This document shows positions 6,169-7,723 of a DNA stretch of 7,723 bases, piece by piece. Position 1 is the stretch's first letter. Every line of letters starts with the position of its first letter. Source of the DNA: TCS-49 sp964442515 (GTDB taxonomy: Bacteria; Campylobacterota; Campylobacteria; Campylobacterales; Sulfurovaceae); the NCBI GenBank assembly GCA_964442515.1, contig CAYUAC010000098.1, positions 1-7,723 of the forward strand, in the 5' to 3' direction. Below the pieces are notes generated by a model, which was not told the DNA's origin, made no database searches, and worked only from the letters and a program-made list of their open reading frames with translations. The translations under genes and the position numbers were made by a program.

Positions 6169-7563
6169 TCACATCTGCTTTTGGTCCCTGATTTCCAGTA
6201 TCCCTTTTTGTTCTTTCCCGATCTTTTTCACCGCTTTTATGAGCAGGCTTCTTAATCCCTCTTCAAGAGTGGGATGGTAAAAGGGGAGTTTGAGCATGGC
6301 ATAGACGCTCATTTTCTGCTGAATCGCCCACGCGAGATGATGGGCCAAGTGCTCGGCTCCCGGCACCGCCAGCTGCGCTCCCAGTATCCGACCGTCGTTT
6401 TTGCGCAGATGCAGACACGCGCTTCCGTGCGCGTTTTCTTCAAGGATGGCTCTGCCCTGTTTGGAAAAGTTAAAATACCCCGTGACCGTATCATCTTTGA
6501 AATCGTGCGTCTGGCCGATCACAGCTATCTGCGGATTTGAAAAGACTATGGCAAAAGGGACTTTTCTGCGAAAGCCGTACTCGTTATCTACCGCGTGGTA
6601 TCCGGCGATGCGCCCCTCATCCGCGGCTTCATGCAGCAGCTGCGCGCTTGCGTTGACATCACCTGCGATAAAGATATTACTGCTGCCGATGCGCATCGTA
6701 TTGAGATCATACGGCGGCATCCCTTTTGCATCGGTTTCAATTCCCGTGTTTTTAAAATCCATGTTTTTAAGGTTGGGTTTGCGCCCCGTGGCGGCCAATA
6801 CTTTATCTACGATCTTTTCCCGCTTGCCGGCTTGTACTCTGATTCCTGATTCAGATTTATGCAGGCTTGCCCGGCTGCCCCGCCACAGTTCAAGGTCTTT
6901 TGCGATCGCTGTTACGGCGCTTTCATTGATCTTTGTATCACGCAAGCCGCCGATTGTTGTCTTTGAATGGATCAGGGTGATTTCAATTCCCAGCCTGGCA
7001 AGGGCTTGTCCCAGTTCCAATCCTATCGCTCCGCCGCCCAATACGGCAATCTTTTTTGGCAAGTCTTTTTGTTCAAAAAAGGTATCGGTTGTGATGATGT
7101 CCTCTTTGAACCCGCTCCATTCTGGCTGCAAAACAGGCGATGACCCCGTCGCGATGATGATCTTTTGAGCTTTGATCGTATATTCTCCTGCCTGGAGTGT
7201 ATTTGTATCAATAAAGCGCGCATTCGCCCTGATCAGTCGCTTTCCGAGTTTTAGGACACTCTTTTTGTTTTGCTCGCTGAAAATATCACGGAGTTGGCGT
7301 ACTTTTGCCATAACCCGTGGGATCGATACTGTTAAATCCTTCGCACCCTCAATCCCGCTGCCTGAAAACTTTTCTTTGCCAGCGTACATGTTAGCAATAT
7401 GGATCAGCGCCTTTGAAGGCATACAACCGACCCTGGCGCAGGTCGTGCCAAGTTCGCCGCCGTCAATAAGGACAAAATCATCTGTTTCTTTTTTAACCTG
7501 AGATAAAGCGTACAAGCCCGCCGATCCGGCCCCGACAATAGCGACTGCCACCTCTTTTTGCAT
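6169..7563 (-). CDS. Dihydrolipoyl dehydrogenase-family FAD/NAD(P) disulfide oxidoreductase
   Basis: A 464-residue class I flavoprotein disulfide reductase. In order: FAD-binding GAGSAG (11-16), the redox-active pair C42/C47 in GTTCARVGCMPSK, ATGSSP (138-143), the NAD(P)-binding GGGAIGLELGQALARLG (176-192), FIAGDVN (298-304), HEAADEGRIAGYHA (311-324), and the dimer-interface catalytic HPTLEE with H430 and E435. These features fit lipoamide dehydrogenase and the related TTCARVGCMPSK subgroup common in proteobacteria. No 2-oxoacid dehydrogenase E1 or E2 gene is visible, so the true disulfide substrate is open. After the NAD(P) fold the strand ends LIHSKTT, lacking the acidic residue typical of NAD-specific enzymes. 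ATG 7563 is preferred over the in-frame TTG at 7575 because GGAGG (7569-7573) lies between them. It converges on the M20 gene with only 14 bases between stops. Confidence 0.88.
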   Translation of the reverse strand: MQKEVAVAIVGAGSAGLYALSQVKKETDDFVLIDGGELGTTCARVGCMPSKALIHIANMYAGKEKFSGSGIEGAKDLTVSIPRVMAKVRQLRDIFSEQNKKSVLKLGKRLIRANARFIDTNTLQAGEYTIKAQKIIIATGSSPVLQPEWSGFKEDIITTDTFFEQKDLPKKIAVLGGGAIGLELGQALARLGIEITLIHSKTTIGGLRDTKINESAVTAIAKDLELWRGSRASLHKSESGIRVQAGKREKIVDKVLAATGRKPNLKNMDFKNTGIETDAKGMPPYDLNTMRIGSSNIFIAGDVNASAQLLHEAADEGRIAGYHAVDNEYGFRRKVPFAIVFSNPQIAVIGQTHDFKDDTVTGYFNFSKQGRAILEENAHGSACLHLRKNDGRILGAQLAVPGAEHLAHHLAWAIQQKMSVYAMLKLPFYHPTLEEGLRSLLIKAVKKIGKEQKGILEIRDQKQM

Positions 7564-7568
7564 TATTT

Positions 7569-7573
7569 CCTCC
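7569..7573 (-). promoter_or_regulatory. Shine-Dalgarno sequence fixing the flavoprotein start
   Basis: GGAGG (read on the minus strand) is 5 bases from ATG 7563 and overlaps the alternative TTG at 7573-7575, which rules that TTG out as the start. Confidence 0.8.
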
Positions 7574-7591
7574 AAAGCGATAATGACAAAG

Positions 7592-7600
7592 ATTATACCA
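7592..7600 (-). promoter_or_regulatory. Extended -10 promoter for the flavoprotein gene
   Basis: On the minus strand the sequence is TGGTATAAT, a perfect TATAAT (7592-7597) with the TGn extension. No hexamer near TTGACA is found 16-18 bases upstream; the region is T-rich instead, as is usual for Campylobacterota vegetative promoters. Transcription would start near 7584-7586, leaving a leader of about 20 bases that carries the GGAGG ribosome site. Confidence 0.7.
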
Positions 7601-7628
7601 CACTATGAAACTAATAAAGGCTATTCAC

Positions 7629-7673
7629 AAAGGGTCGCCTTTTCAATAAAGGGTCCGACCCTTCCTTGAAGGA
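7629..7673. repeat. Cluster of inverted and direct repeats upstream of the flavoprotein promoter
   Basis: AAGGGTC occurs twice on the + strand (7630-7636 and 7649-7655, 19 bases apart) and once inverted as GACCCTT (7657-7663). The second and third copies form a 15-base palindrome with one central base. The first and third copies can pair instead, as AAGGGTCG with CGACCCTT over an 18-base loop. A second palindrome, TCCTT-G-AAGGA, follows at 7663-7673. The cluster lies roughly 45-90 bases upstream of the predicted transcription start, a suitable place for a regulator. It could equally be the 3' end of a gene to the right; there is no good T-run, so terminator function is doubtful. Confidence 0.55.
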
Positions 7674-7723
7674 TCAGCACTTAAAAGTGAATGTTGCTCA
7701 TGATATTTTCGGTGAAACTGAAG
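7674..7723. other. Right edge, no gene assigned
   Basis: Two readings are open to the edge: a minus-strand tail ending ENIMSNIHF before TAA (7681-7683), and a + strand frame reading LKDQHLKVNVAHDIFGETE. Neither has a supporting ribosome site or motif, so I make no call. Confidence 0.3.

Noticed and set aside
6153..6170. Possible terminator between the convergent M20 and flavoprotein genes
   Set aside because: Only ACCA/TGGT can pair, a four-base stem with no T-run on either strand.
6401..7168. 255-codon + strand open frame opposite the flavoprotein gene
   Set aside because: It is the antisense of a gene whose motifs are complete and has no protein-family signature of its own.
1..7723. CRISPR array, tRNA or rRNA gene, insertion sequence
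   Set aside because: No regularly spaced repeats, no tRNA-like cloverleaf sequence, no rRNA sequence and no transposase-like reading were seen.

Overview
The window looks like the chromosome of a Gram-negative bacterium, most likely a marine or saline Campylobacterota (Epsilonproteobacteria) member. This taxon call is an inference of moderate strength. It rests on the style of the small Gln/Asn/Lys-rich protein at 304-870, the GGDEF genes, strong AGGAG ribosome sites, and an extended -10 promoter with no recognisable -35.

Layout. (1) Positions 1-1018 hold signalling-type material: the C-terminal end of a GGDEF diguanylate cyclase (+), a convergent small protein of unknown function (-), and a roughly 30-codon relic of a second GGDEF domain (-) that stops abruptly near 1018. 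A short + strand reading that resembles the tail of another gene starts right there, so about 1018 looks like a recombination or deletion junction. (2) Positions 1136-6154 hold a tight four-gene + strand operon: an EctB-type diaminobutyrate aminotransferase, a succinate-semialdehyde-dehydrogenase-type aldehyde dehydrogenase, an M24-fold ectoine hydrolase (DoeA/EutD) and an M20 amidohydrolase. Gaps are 3, 15 and 12 nt and each gene has its own Shine-Dalgarno sequence. (3) Positions 6169-7563 (-) hold a convergent flavoprotein of the dihydrolipoyl dehydrogenase / disulfide oxidoreductase family. It has a good extended -10 promoter and, upstream of that, a set of inverted and direct repeats. (4) The last 120 bases hold no gene I can call.

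How the genes fit together. The operon reads as a complete route from ectoine to aspartate, with genes in roughly the reverse of reaction order. DoeA opens the ectoine ring to N-acetyl-diaminobutyrate. The M20 enzyme is the natural candidate to remove the acetyl group. The aminotransferase converts 2,4-diaminobutyrate plus 2-oxoglutarate to aspartate semialdehyde plus glutamate. The aldehyde dehydrogenase oxidises the semialdehyde to aspartate. The unusual points are the EctB-type aminotransferase with no ectA or ectC beside it, the M20 enzyme standing alone where classical clusters carry the AstE/AspA-type deacetylase DoeB/EutE, and the absence of a transporter or EnuR/DoeX-type regulator within the window. 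The flavoprotein gene has no visible functional tie to the operon.
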